Source: Hyphomicrobium sp. (GTDB taxonomy: Bacteria; Pseudomonadota; Alphaproteobacteria; Rhizobiales; Hyphomicrobiaceae). Taken from it: a stretch of 64,000 nt of DNA. Under the pieces are notes generated by a model. The model saw only the letters and a list, made by a program, of their open reading frames with translations, was not told where the DNA came from and searched no databases. The position numbers and the translations under genes were made by a program. Positions 51,342-60,883 of the stretch are shown in pieces. Positions within the stretch are counted from its first letter, which is position 1, and each line of letters begins with the position of its first letter. Where the stretch lies: NCBI GenBank assembly GCA_013141015.1, contig JABFRT010000014.1:1-64000 (forward strand). The letters are read 5' to 3'.

Positions 51342-52238
51342 ATGACCGGGACCCGCGACATTTCTGAAATTCTAGGCCTGCTCGATTGGTATCGCAGCAT
51401 GGGCGCCGACGCGGCGCTTGAGGCCGAGCCAATCAATTGGCTGGCGCGGGGCAACCAAGCGCCGGGGGCCGGCTATGCGTGGCCCAATAAGCCTCATGAT
51501 ACTGAGCACGATGCGGACACAGACCGGACCGCATCGCCCGTCCAGACGCTGCAACCAGCACCTCAGCGCGACACTTCGCGGCCGGTTGCCCCGCCAAAAC
51601 TCGAGCCCCGCCCGCGTCCACAGACGCCTCTCGCCGCCAGCGACGCGGAAACCGACGCCCGGCGGATCGCACGCACGGCCGATACGCTTGACGCGCTCGG
51701 CGCCGCACTCGCCGCTTTCGACGGCTGCACCTTGAAAGCGACCGCCACCAAGCTCTGCTTTTATCGCGGTGCGCCGAGCGCCCGGTTGATGCTGATTGGC
51801 GAAGCGCCTGGGCGCGAGGAAGACCTGGAAGGCAAACCGTTCGTCGGCCGCGCTGGTCAGCTGCTCGACAAAATGTTGAAAGCCATCGATCTGACCGAAG
51901 CCGGCGTGCACATCACCAACGTTGTCTATTGGCGCCCGCCCGGCAATCGCACACCGACACCGCAAGAGGCGCTCGCCTGCCGGCCGTTCCTTGAACGCCA
52001 GATCGAACTGGTCAAGCCTGAGTTCATCGTCGCACTCGGCGGCGCGGCGGCGAAAGAGGTGCTGGGTGTAAGCGAGGGCATTATGCGCCTCAGAGGCAAG
52101 TGGCGCGACGTGCAGGCTGGCGCGATTTCCGTTCCGGCGCTGGCGACGCTGCATCCGGCTTACCTGCTGCGCACGCCTGCCGCCAAGCAAATGGCGTGGC
52201 TTGATATGTTGGCCATCAAGGCGCGCTTGAACGGTTAG
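51342..52238 (+). CDS. Uracil-DNA glycosylase, family 4-like
   Basis: 298 residues. A divergent, Pro-rich N-terminal 125 residues precede the glycosylase core: FDGCTLKATATKLCFYRG, active-site motif LIGEAPGREEDLEGKPFVGRAGQLLD, NVVYWRPPGNRTPTP, LACRPFLERQIELV, ALGGAAAKEVLG and the HPAYLLR motif. Cysteines at CTLKATATKLC and LACRPF are placed like the Fe-S ligands of family 4 enzymes. It removes uracil from DNA. It stands alone on the plus strand, divergent to the ETF-QO locus. Confidence 0.9.
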   Translation: MTGTRDISEILGLLDWYRSMGADAALEAEPINWLARGNQAPGAGYAWPNKPHDTEHDADTDRTASPVQTLQPAPQRDTSRPVAPPKLEPRPRPQTPLAASDAETDARRIARTADTLDALGAALAAFDGCTLKATATKLCFYRGAPSARLMLIGEAPGREEDLEGKPFVGRAGQLLDKMLKAIDLTEAGVHITNVVYWRPPGNRTPTPQEALACRPFLERQIELVKPEFIVALGGAAAKEVLGVSEGIMRLRGKWRDVQAGAISVPALATLHPAYLLRTPAAKQMAWLDMLAIKARLNG

Positions 52239-52263
52239 TTTTTGGCAATTTTTTACCGTCAAA

Positions 52264-52293
52264 CGCGTTTGCCGCATAAAACAAGCAAACGCG
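52264..52293. repeat. Inverted repeat after the uracil-DNA glycosylase gene
   Basis: CGCGTTTGC / GCAAACGCG (9 bp, perfect, 12-nt loop), 26 bp after the glycosylase stop. No T-run follows, so it is either a weak terminator or an operator for the next gene. Confidence 0.45.
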
Positions 52294-52403
52294 GGCAAAT
52301 TGCATAAAATTGTATCGATCGCCGTAAGCGTTCGCTGGAGGGCGGGCGCTAGTGTTGCTCAAAGCCGGATCAGCGGCACAACCAACGGCGGGACGCGGCA
52401 CAC

Positions 52404-52916
52404 ATGAAAAGCGGATTGGTCTATTTGCGGACCCAGCGCATGACCTATATGCGCGTGACAGGGCCCTACGAAACCTCGATCCCCGAGGCTTGGTCACGCA
52501 TGCTGGAGTGGGTTGACCGTCACGGGCTTTCCTCCCCCGTCGGACGCGGCTATGGCTTGGCACGCGACAACCCGGCGATCGTTAGCCCTGACCGTTGCCG
52601 TTATGATGCGTGCATCCAGGTCTCGCCGCTTTTTGAAGACCGCGCGGCCCGCGAGTTGGGTCTCGTGACGCTGCCGGCTGGACCATATACCCGCCTGCGC
52701 CACGCTGGCGGATATGAACCGATCCGCTCGCTGATCGGCACGCTGTACGGCAGCTTCCAAGCACCTGAGGGGCTGTGGCTCGACGACCGCCGTCCGGTCG
52801 TCACCATCTATCTCGACGACCCGCGCCGTATGGACCCTGTCGATTTGCGCGCCGACGTGTGCGTGCCCGTCTCCGCCGCGCGCCTCAGCCGCGACCCTGA
52901 ACAAGCGGCAGCCTGA
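52404..52916 (+). CDS. GyrI-like small-molecule-binding domain protein
   Basis: 170 residues with the GyrI-like/effector-binding fold: LRTQRMTYMRVTGPYETSIPEAWSRML at the N-terminus, the strand YDACIQVS in the middle, LPAGPYTRLRHAGGYEPI, and a C-terminal PVVTIYLDDP. No helix-turn-helix is present, so it is a stand-alone domain like SbmC/GyrI. In E. coli SbmC protects gyrase from toxins. That role is not proven here; effector or metabolite binding is equally possible. A CcdB-type gyrase toxin lies at the other end of the window, with no evident link. Confidence 0.8.
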   Translation: MKSGLVYLRTQRMTYMRVTGPYETSIPEAWSRMLEWVDRHGLSSPVGRGYGLARDNPAIVSPDRCRYDACIQVSPLFEDRAARELGLVTLPAGPYTRLRHAGGYEPIRSLIGTLYGSFQAPEGLWLDDRRPVVTIYLDDPRRMDPVDLRADVCVPVSAARLSRDPEQAAA

Positions 52917-52936
52917 CGCGCCCCAAGTCGCGCTCC

Positions 52937-53006
52937 TGGCCCTCAACACCTCTGGACGCCCTTGGCTGAAGGGGACAGACTCAGGCCTTCACATAGTTGA
53001 GGGCCA
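52937..53006 (+). promoter_or_regulatory. Possible ribosome-binding-site hairpin before moaB
   Basis: An 11-bp perfect inverted repeat, TGGCCCTCAAC (52937-52947) and GTTGAGGGCCA (52996-53006), encloses a second hairpin CCCTT-GGCTG-AAGGG (52959-52973). The 3' arm contains GAGGG, the probable Shine-Dalgarno of moaB (ATG at 53013). Pairing would hide it. Confidence 0.5.
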
Positions 53007-53012
53007 AGCCGC

Positions 53013-53555
53013 ATGCCGGGAATTGATCAGAACCTGCCATTCGTTCCGGTGCGCATTGCGCTGTTGACGATGTCGGACACGCGCACCGCCGCCGAAGACA
53101 AATCCGGCAACCTGCTGGTCGAACTGATCACCCTTGCCGGCCACGAGGTCGCCGCCCGCGCACTCGTCAAGGACGACGTGGCCGCGATCCGTGCAACGGT
53201 CGAGACATGGATCGCCGATCCGTCGATCGATTGTGTGATCACCACAGGCGGCACCGGCTTCACCGGCCGCGATGTGACACCGGAGGCCGTGCGGCCACTG
53301 TTTGAAAAGGACATCGACGGGTTCTCAGCGCTGTTCCACATGATCTCGTATCAAAAAGTTGCCACGTCGACGATGCAGTCGCGCGCTTGCGGAGGCGTTG
53401 CACACGGCACCTACATTTTCTGTCTGCCGGGCTCGACGGGCGCCTGCCGCGATGCGTGGGACGGCATTCTCAAACATCAACTGGATGCGCGCCACCGGCC
53501 CTGCAACCTCGTCGAAATCATGCCGCGTCTCGAAGAGCACCGGCGCGGCAGTTAA
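53013..53555 (+). CDS. moaB: MoaB-like molybdenum cofactor biosynthesis protein
   Basis: 180 residues of the MogA/MoaB fold. TMSDTRTAAEDKSGNLLVELI, TTGGTGFTGRDVTPEAVRPLFEKDIDGF and FCLPGSTGACRDAWDGIL contain the molybdopterin-binding TTGGTG and Ser/Asp-rich loops. The family adenylates molybdopterin before Mo insertion. Other Moco genes are not in the window. It is convergent with the glycosyltransferase gene, overlapping it by 4 bp. Confidence 0.93.
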   Translation: MPGIDQNLPFVPVRIALLTMSDTRTAAEDKSGNLLVELITLAGHEVAARALVKDDVAAIRATVETWIADPSIDCVITTGGTGFTGRDVTPEAVRPLFEKDIDGFSALFHMISYQKVATSTMQSRACGGVAHGTYIFCLPGSTGACRDAWDGILKHQLDARHRPCNLVEIMPRLEEHRRGS

Positions 53556-54196
53556 AGATTTTCGAAGCGGCGCGGCAGCACACGGCGGCCCGTATGGGCC
53601 CGCAAGCGGGCAAGGTCTGCCGCGGTGTCAATGTCGTCGCGCACAGCAACATACGCGACCGGCGCGGCCTCAAGATTTCGTCGCGTATCGGCCAGCGCAT
53701 GTTCACTCGACCAGCGCACGCCGTTGAACGGGCGAAGCACGCATGGTCTCCGCGTCATTCCGATCAGCCAATAGCCGCCATCGGGCGACGGCCCGAACAC
53801 GGCGTCGTGCCGCCCAAGCGCGTTGAAGGCTGACGCGATGTCGGCCCCGGTGATTGCTGGAATATCGCTGCCGATCACGACCACCGGTCCCGGTGGCAGC
53901 TGATCAAATATATCCTGCAAACGCCGGCCCAAATCGCCGCTCGCTTGGGCAACGCGGCTCGTCTGCCGTGGCAGCATCCGGCTTAGGATCGCAGCATCCG
54001 GGCTAACCGCCAGCACAGTCTGCCAGCGCGGATCGGCTGAAAGGCGTGCCACAAGCGCGGTTACCATCGCCCGATAGACGGAAGCTGCGGCCGCTGCACC
54101 AATGCCAAGCGCGAGCCGCGTTTTGACACGCCCCGCCACCGGCTCCTTGACCATGATCACCAGCCGGGCAGCGAACCGCGATCTAGCGGCTGGCAT
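53552..54196 (-). CDS. TIGR04282-type glycosyltransferase (DUF2064)
   Basis: 214 residues from the ATG at 54196. The GT-A-like fold shows VIMVKEPVAGRVKTRLA at the start, the DxD-like VVVIGSDIPAIT in the middle and DAVFGPSPDGGYWLIGM, the family hallmark. TIGR04282 proteins were named as arsenosugar biosynthesis glycosyltransferases, though the name comes from context in cyanobacteria and is uncertain elsewhere. It overlaps the next gene upstream by 14 bp. Confidence 0.85.
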   Translation of the reverse strand: MPAARSRFAARLVIMVKEPVAGRVKTRLALGIGAAAAASVYRAMVTALVARLSADPRWQTVLAVSPDAAILSRMLPRQTSRVAQASGDLGRRLQDIFDQLPPGPVVVIGSDIPAITGADIASAFNALGRHDAVFGPSPDGGYWLIGMTRRPCVLRPFNGVRWSSEHALADTRRNLEAAPVAYVAVRDDIDTAADLARLRAHTGRRVLPRRFENL

Positions 54197-54890
54197 GGGC
54201 CACCCCGTAGAGACGCTGGATCTTGGCAATCGGCAGCCCGGCACTGTACAGCGCCAGACACGTTTGATTGCGCAGCGTGCGCGCTAAGTAGCCTTCGCGG
54301 CGGTAACGCTCGGCAGATGTCGTTGCATTGGCGTTGAGCAGCGTCATGCGGCTGCGGCCCAAACGGCGGACGATATCGACATCTTCCATGATCGGCAGGG
54401 CGTTGTAGCCGCCGACCTCATCATACAGGCGGCGAGAAATCAGCAATCCCTGATCGCCATAGGGCAGGCGGAGGGCGGCACACCGCACCCGCACAATGGC
54501 CTCAAGCGTGCGCGGCGCTAAGCCATTGTCGTCAAGCCTAAAGCGGAAGGCGGCGGCTGAGCGGGGCTGCTCACCAACATCGACGCGATGCATGAAGTCG
54601 GCCGCCTCGCGTTCCCATCCGTCTTGCAGAACGGTATCGGCGTGCAGAAACAACAGCCACGGAAATTTGGCCCGCGCCGCGCCTTCGGCCAATTGCGATC
54701 CCCGTCCGGGCGCGGTGACCAAGAAATCCGCGCCTGCGTGATCGGCGACGCTGCGCGTGCGGTCCGCCGAGCCACCGTCAACAATGATGACTTCGCGAAT
54801 AATGCCATCGACCGCGGCCGGCACCAGCGCAGTTAGCGTGGAGGGCAGGTGCCGTTCGGCGTTGAGTGCTGGAATGATCACGGAAAGCAT
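54183..54890 (-). CDS. TIGR04283-type family 2 glycosyltransferase
   Basis: 235 residues. GT-2 fold: SVIIPALNAERHLPSTL, nucleotide-binding IIVDGGSADRTRSVAD, DxD-like FLHADTVL, and QGLLISRRLYDEVGGYNALPIMEDVDIVRRL. It pairs with the TIGR04282 enzyme in many bacteria; together they probably make a glycoconjugate, with arsenosugar synthesis as one suggestion. No arsM or arsS gene is next to it here. The two genes overlap by 14 bp. Confidence 0.87.
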   Translation of the reverse strand: MLSVIIPALNAERHLPSTLTALVPAAVDGIIREVIIVDGGSADRTRSVADHAGADFLVTAPGRGSQLAEGAARAKFPWLLFLHADTVLQDGWEREAADFMHRVDVGEQPRSAAAFRFRLDDNGLAPRTLEAIVRVRCAALRLPYGDQGLLISRRLYDEVGGYNALPIMEDVDIVRRLGRSRMTLLNANATTSAERYRREGYLARTLRNQTCLALYSAGLPIAKIQRLYGVAHASR

Positions 54891-54989
54891 GACTGCTTTC
54901 CTGACATGGCTCGGTGGCTCGTCACAAGCGCTTCATCTGTATTAGGGCCGCGCATCTCCCGCGCGGCAACGGCTGGCGTAAGACATTTT

Positions 54990-55004
54990 GTTCTTTTTTC
55001 GTTC
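54990..55004. promoter_or_regulatory. LexA (SOS) box
   Basis: GTTC (54990-54993) and GTTC (55001-55004) are separated by seven bases, TTTTTTC. This is exactly the GTTC-N7-GTTC LexA site of Alphaproteobacteria. It lies 50 bp before the radical SAM gene start at 55055 and 100 bp before the divergent glycosyltransferase start at 54890. Confidence 0.75.
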
Positions 55005-55054
55005 TTCTTGTTGTGATACGATGCTTTGAACTCGAACCGCGACCGGCGAGCGCA

Positions 55055-56206
55055 ATGGATGATGCCCCTCACGAGGAATTCGTTTCGGACCCCGTCTCGG
55101 CCATCGTTACGGCTGAACGCAGACGGGGACGCGGCGCGCTGTCGAACAGCAGTGGCCGGTTTGAGCGGGATCGCGTTGAAGCAGCCGACGACGGCTGGGA
55201 GAGCTTAGCAACGCTGGAAGCTTTCAAGACCGACGTGCGCGAGGACGCGACCCGGTCGATCATTGCCCGCAACGACAGCCCGGACATCTCCTTTGACCGC
55301 TCGATCAATCCCTATCGCGGTTGCGAGCACGGCTGCATTTATTGCTATGCCCGGCCGTCGCACTGCTATCTCGGCCATTCGGCGGGCTTGGACTTCGAAA
55401 CTATTCTTTATGCCAAATCGAATGCCGCCACCCTGCTGGAACGCGAACTCGCCAACCCGCGCTATAGCCCGCAAACCATCGCGCTTGGTGCCAACACAGA
55501 TCCCTATCAACCGCTAGAGCGCGAACGGCGCATTACGCGGTCAATCCTTGAAGTGTTGGCAAAGACCAAGCATCCGGTGGGCATTGTCACGAAGTCGGCG
55601 CTCGTCACACGCGATATCGATATTCTGGCGCCGATGGCAGCCGACGGCCTTGTAAAGGTTGCGATCTCGGTCACAACACTTGACCGGCGCCTTGCCCGCG
55701 CGATGGAACCGCGCGCGGCAACGCCGTCGAAACGTCTGGACGCGATCCGCCAACTGACAGCCGCAGGCATTCCAGTCACCGTGATGGCGGCGCCCGTCAT
55801 CCCGGGTTTAACCGATCACGAGATCGAAGCTATTTTGACCGCCGCACGCGATGCCGGCGCGCGCGAAGCGGGATACGTTTTGTTGCGCCTGCCGCTTGAA
55901 ATCAAAGACCTGTTCCGCGAGTGGCTGGAGTCGGAGTTTCCAGACCGTGCGAAACGCGTGATTTCCCTGCTGCAATCGATGCATGGCGGCCAGGATTACG
56001 TGGCCCGGTTCGGTCATCGCCAACGCGGCAACGGACCTTATGCCGATCAGATTGCCCATCGTTTCAAACTGGCCCGGCGGCGCTTAAATTTAGCGGACGA
56101 GCGTCTGGCGCTGTGCTCGGACCTATTTGTACGCCCTGCCCGCTTACCGCCGGATCAAGCGGTGGACAAGCCGGGCTGCGGGGGACAACAGCTGGCGTTG
56201 TTTTGA
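55055..56206 (+). CDS. PA0069-family radical SAM protein (SplB-like)
   Basis: 383 residues from the ATG at 55055. The radical SAM cluster is Cys90, Cys94 and Cys97 in RGCEHGCIYCYARPSH; the barrel continues with ALGANTDPYQPLERERRITR, ILEVLAKTKHPVGIVTKS and GIPVTVMAAPVIPGLTD. The family resembles spore photoproduct lyase-like enzymes, but a substrate is not established. A LexA box lies 50 bp upstream, which suggests induction by DNA damage. An in-frame extension to 54914 would run across the box and is rejected. Confidence 0.9.
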   Translation: MDDAPHEEFVSDPVSAIVTAERRRGRGALSNSSGRFERDRVEAADDGWESLATLEAFKTDVREDATRSIIARNDSPDISFDRSINPYRGCEHGCIYCYARPSHCYLGHSAGLDFETILYAKSNAATLLERELANPRYSPQTIALGANTDPYQPLERERRITRSILEVLAKTKHPVGIVTKSALVTRDIDILAPMAADGLVKVAISVTTLDRRLARAMEPRAATPSKRLDAIRQLTAAGIPVTVMAAPVIPGLTDHEIEAILTAARDAGAREAGYVLLRLPLEIKDLFREWLESEFPDRAKRVISLLQSMHGGQDYVARFGHRQRGNGPYADQIAHRFKLARRRLNLADERLALCSDLFVRPARLPPDQAVDKPGCGGQQLALF

Positions 56207-56237
56207 CAGTGCCGCGCGCGGCTGTGATCATGGCCCC

Positions 56238-56870
56238 ATGAAAATCGCCGATTCGCGCATCAAACCAACCTTCGAACTGGAATCCGCCGAGCTGCAGCTG
56301 GGCATGGCGCCGGTTGCGGGCGTCGATGAAGCGGGCCGGGGCCCGTGGGCCGGACCTGTCGTCGCCGCCGCCGTCATTCTTGACCCGGCCTGCATCCCCG
56401 ACAACATCGACGACAGCAAAGCCATGGACGAGGACGGTCGCGCCTTCCTCTACAATCGCCTGATGAAAGTGGCCGACGTCGGCGTCGGCATCGCCGATAT
56501 GCAGCGCATCGACCGCGACAACATCCTCAACGCCACGCTGTGGGCGATGGGTGAAGCAGTCGCGGGCCTCAAAAGCAAACCGCGCCTCGTGCTGGTTGAC
56601 GGCAACCGCGCACCGCGGATCGGCATTGAAACCCGCACCATCGTCAAGGGCGATGCCAAGTGCTTATCAATCGCCGCCGCGTCCATCATCGCCAAGGTCA
56701 CGCGCGACCGGATCATGATGGCCATGGCCCGCGATTATCCAGGCTATGGCTTTGAGCGCCACAAGGGCTACGGCACGCCCGAACATCAGGCGGCGATCAA
56801 CAAGCTCGGCGTGTGCGCGTTGCATCGCCGTTCGTTCAAGCCGGTGCAATTGGCGCTTGGCTTGCTGTAG
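56238..56870 (+). CDS. rnhB: Ribonuclease HII
   Basis: 210 residues from the ATG at 56238. Active-site Asp30 and Glu31 in VAGVDEAGRGPWAGPVVAAAVIL, the DDSKAMDEDGRAFLY motif, the Asp in LVDGNRAPRIG, and the C-terminal GYGFERHKGYGTPEHQAAI. It removes RNA from RNA-DNA hybrids and misincorporated ribonucleotides. It is 31 bp after the radical SAM gene, so it may share the SOS-controlled transcript. Confidence 0.96.
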   Translation: MKIADSRIKPTFELESAELQLGMAPVAGVDEAGRGPWAGPVVAAAVILDPACIPDNIDDSKAMDEDGRAFLYNRLMKVADVGVGIADMQRIDRDNILNATLWAMGEAVAGLKSKPRLVLVDGNRAPRIGIETRTIVKGDAKCLSIAAASIIAKVTRDRIMMAMARDYPGYGFERHKGYGTPEHQAAINKLGVCALHRRSFKPVQLALGLL

Positions 56871-56904
56871 CGCCGGCACGCTCAAAAATGGCGAAAAGTG
56901 TTAA

Positions 56905-58209
<1,305 letters not shown>

Positions 58210-58225
58210 CTCGCCGCGGCGCGCT

Positions 58226-59407
58226 TCAACTCTCGCTCAAGCCGTGCGCGATAATTTTTTTCATCACGCTCGGCAGCGCCTGGGCGTGCAGGTCGCGGCG
58301 GTGTACCCAGCGGCACTGCTCAGCACCGGCCCATAGGTTGAGGCTGACATCCTCGCGGACAAGCGCGCGGTAAACAGTCATTTCCAGGCGGAAATGCGTG
58401 AACACATGCACCACTTCGCCGGGCACTGGCCACCACGACGCAGAGACCGGTGCCGAGCGGATCGCCTCTTTGCGTGTGGGCAGAGTTTCGCCCCAGGGCG
58501 TTGACGGAATTTCGAGCATCGCGCCAAGCAAGCCCGCGTCGGCCCGCTTGCGCAGCAGCACCGCGCCATCCTCGCGCAGAATGACAAACGCGATGCCCTT
58601 GCGCGTCGGGCGTACGCCCTTCGGTAATTTCAAAGGCAGCATGTCCGCATCGCCATGCGCGTTGGCCGCACAATCCTGTTGCAGCGGACACATCAAACAT
58701 GATGGCCGCTTCGGCGTGCAAATCTCGCTGCCAAGATCCATCATCGCCTGCGCGAAGTCTCCGGCGCGGCGCGGCGGCGTCAAGGTGGCGGCGAGACGTT
58801 TAATCTCAGGCTTGGCGAGCGGCAGCGGTGTGCGGACGGCGAACAGCCGCGACACCACGCGTTCGACGTTGCCATCGACGGGCGTTGCCTTTTCGCCGAA
58901 CGCTATTGCGGCGATGGCGGCTGCCGTATAGGGGCCGATGCCCGGCAATGTCAGCAGCAGCTTTTCCGACGAAGGGAATACGCCGCCGTGTTCGCGGACC
59001 ACGGCATCTGCGCACTTTTTCAAATTGCGGGCGCGGGAATAATAGCCAAGCCCCGCCCACATCTGCAGCACGGCTTCTTCAGGCGCCGCCGCAAGGTCTG
59101 TGACCGCCGGCCAGCGGGCTACGAATTTCTCGAAATACGGTATGACCGCTTTGACGGTTGTCTGCTGCAGCATGATTTCCGACAGCCAGACGCGATAGGG
59201 ATCGGCCTTTTTGCGTGGGCCATAACGCCACGGCAAATGACGCCGCTCAGCGCCGTACCACGCGAGCAACGCCTGCACGGTCTCAGGCCCCGCCGGACGG
59301 AGCGGCAACTGCTTTTGTGCTAAAGCGCCCACATGTCCCCCATCATTCTCGTGCGCGGGACGTTCGAATCGTTTGACCAATGCTAGTCCTCTTGCTTGAT
59401 ACGCCAT
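58226..59407 (-). CDS. mutY: A/G-specific adenine glycosylase MutY
   Basis: 393 residues. Helix-hairpin-helix LPGIGPYTAAAIAAIAFGE with the catalytic Asp in VDGNVERVVSRL, catalytic Glu region WLSEIMLQQTTV, and the Fe-S cluster C-x6-C-x2-C-x5-C (ICTPKRPSCLMCPLQQDC). The C-terminal NUDIX-like domain that recognises 8-oxoG follows (FVILREDGAVLLRKR). It removes adenine opposite 8-oxoguanine. The start at 59407 is only 25 bp from the divergent DUF721 start; a slightly later start is possible. Confidence 0.96.
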   Translation of the reverse strand: MAYQARGLALVKRFERPAHENDGGHVGALAQKQLPLRPAGPETVQALLAWYGAERRHLPWRYGPRKKADPYRVWLSEIMLQQTTVKAVIPYFEKFVARWPAVTDLAAAPEEAVLQMWAGLGYYSRARNLKKCADAVVREHGGVFPSSEKLLLTLPGIGPYTAAAIAAIAFGEKATPVDGNVERVVSRLFAVRTPLPLAKPEIKRLAATLTPPRRAGDFAQAMMDLGSEICTPKRPSCLMCPLQQDCAANAHGDADMLPLKLPKGVRPTRKGIAFVILREDGAVLLRKRADAGLLGAMLEIPSTPWGETLPTRKEAIRSAPVSASWWPVPGEVVHVFTHFRLEMTVYRALVREDVSLNLWAGAEQCRWVHRRDLHAQALPSVMKKIIAHGLSES

Positions 59408-59432
59408 AGAGAGCCCAACAGGCGGATGCGAG

Positions 59433-59981
59433 ATGCGCACACCTAAAGACACATTCGCCAGCCGTCCGCTGCCGCCCGACCGGCGCACGACGACCAAGGG
59501 CGTGTTTGCCCGCGCGGTCGGCAGTTTCGTGCCCAAATTGGCGGGCAAGGCCTTTGAGAAGTACGGATTTCACAGCGCGGAGATCATGACCGCCTGGCCG
59601 CAGGTGGCGGGCGCTGAAATTGCCGGTTTTACCCAGCCCGAACGGATTAAGTGGCCGCGTGGCACCGCTGACGCCGATGGCACAGGTGCGTCGGGCGGCG
59701 CGACACTCGTGCTGAGGGTCGAGCCGGCCCGCGCGCTCGACGTCGAATATCGCTCCGCCGAGATCATCGACCGCATCAACCGCTACTTCGGCTATCGCGC
59801 GGTTGCCACACTACGGCTCGTACAGGCGCCGCTGCTGACGAAGACCACAGAGGCGCCGCCTCTATCGGAGCGGACCACCAAAAGCGATCCAGCCCCCATT
59901 CCGGCTGCCGCTGACGGCGAGTTAAAATCAGCGCTGGAGACGCTATGGGCGAGTGTCACAGCCCGAGCGCCGCGGCGCTAA
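59433..59981 (+). CDS. DUF721 family protein (DciA-like)
   Basis: 182 residues. The DUF721 core runs from about residue 20 to 135: FVPKLAGKAFEKYGFHSAEIMTAWPQVAGAEIAGFTQPERI, LVLRVEPARALDVEYRSAEIIDRINRYFGYRAVATLRL. Members in other bacteria (DciA) help load replicative helicase, but short Alphaproteobacterial members are less studied. It is divergent from mutY and leads the DsbA-like/smc run, an order common in Rhizobiales. Confidence 0.85.
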   Translation: MRTPKDTFASRPLPPDRRTTTKGVFARAVGSFVPKLAGKAFEKYGFHSAEIMTAWPQVAGAEIAGFTQPERIKWPRGTADADGTGASGGATLVLRVEPARALDVEYRSAEIIDRINRYFGYRAVATLRLVQAPLLTKTTEAPPLSERTTKSDPAPIPAAADGELKSALETLWASVTARAPRR

Positions 59982-60157
59982 AGGCTTAAATCTCGGCAAC
60001 AATCGCGGAAATGCGCCGCCATTCAGTTGGCATTCAGGCCAGATTTGCCTTATTCGAGCATCGGTTCCATGTTAGGCGGAACCCAAATTGCGGTCCTGGC
60101 AGGCCTGCCCCGCCAGACTTTGCCCCGGAACACGGGCGATACATTGAGGAGCTTGCC

Positions 60158-60856
60158 TTGAAAGACGCCACGACATCGCGCACCCCCGCCACGCTTTCCC
60201 GCCGCTTCGCGTTCCTCTCAGTGGCAGCGCTCGCGTCCGTTAGCATGCTGGCGCTTTCGGCAAGCGACGGCTTCGCCCAGAAAAAAACCGGCCCGTCCGA
60301 AGTGCCGGTCGAAGAATTGATGAAAGCGACCGATCTTGCCGACGTCGCCATCGGGCCGGCGGACGCCAAGGTGACGGTTGTTGAATACGCGTCAATGACT
60401 TGCGGCCATTGCCAGAAGTTCGCGACGTCTGTTTTGCCGGAATTGAAAAAGAAATACGTCGAAACCGGCAAGGTGCGCTTTGTGATGCGCGAATTCCCGC
60501 TCGATAATCTGGCGGCCGCAGCATCCATGCTGGCGCGCTGCGCTGGTGGTGACAAAGTCATTCCGATGGTTGAAACGCTTTACGAAAAGCAGGCTGATTG
60601 GGCGTTTACCCAGGGCAACCCTGTACCGAAGCTGTTTGATATAGCCAAGCAGGCCGGATTCACCCAGGAAAGCTTCGACAAGTGCCTGACCGATCAGAAG
60701 CTTCTCGATCAGATTACGGCCGGCCGGACACGCGCCAGCGACACCTTCGGCGTCAGCGCCACGCCGACGTTCTTTATCAACGGAAAGCGCCTGACGGAAA
60801 CGCCGACGGTCGCTGCGTTTGAAAAGGTCATCGATCCGCTGCTCGCTGGCAAGTAG
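60158..60856 (+). CDS. DsbA-like thioredoxin-fold protein 1
   Basis: 232 residues from the TTG at 60158, chosen because GAGGAG lies 6 nt upstream; an ATG at 60011 lacks such a site. The signal peptide contains SRRFAFLSVAALASVSMLAL, a Tat-like twin-arginine pattern. The thioredoxin fold has the active site CGHC at 82-85 (MTCGHCQKF) and the cis-Pro loop VSATPTFFINGKRL. It likely oxidises or isomerises periplasmic disulfides. It is followed 27 bp later by a second, related gene. Confidence 0.9.
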   Translation: MKDATTSRTPATLSRRFAFLSVAALASVSMLALSASDGFAQKKTGPSEVPVEELMKATDLADVAIGPADAKVTVVEYASMTCGHCQKFATSVLPELKKKYVETGKVRFVMREFPLDNLAAAASMLARCAGGDKVIPMVETLYEKQADWAFTQGNPVPKLFDIAKQAGFTQESFDKCLTDQKLLDQITAGRTRASDTFGVSATPTFFINGKRLTETPTVAAFEKVIDPLLAGK

Positions 60857-60883
60857 TAGATATTGCTCAGGATTCCCACCGCG

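Noticed and set aside
52937-53012. Known molybdenum cofactor riboswitch before moaB
   Set aside because: The hairpins seen do not resemble the conserved Moco motif as I know it, and the region is shorter than that motif.
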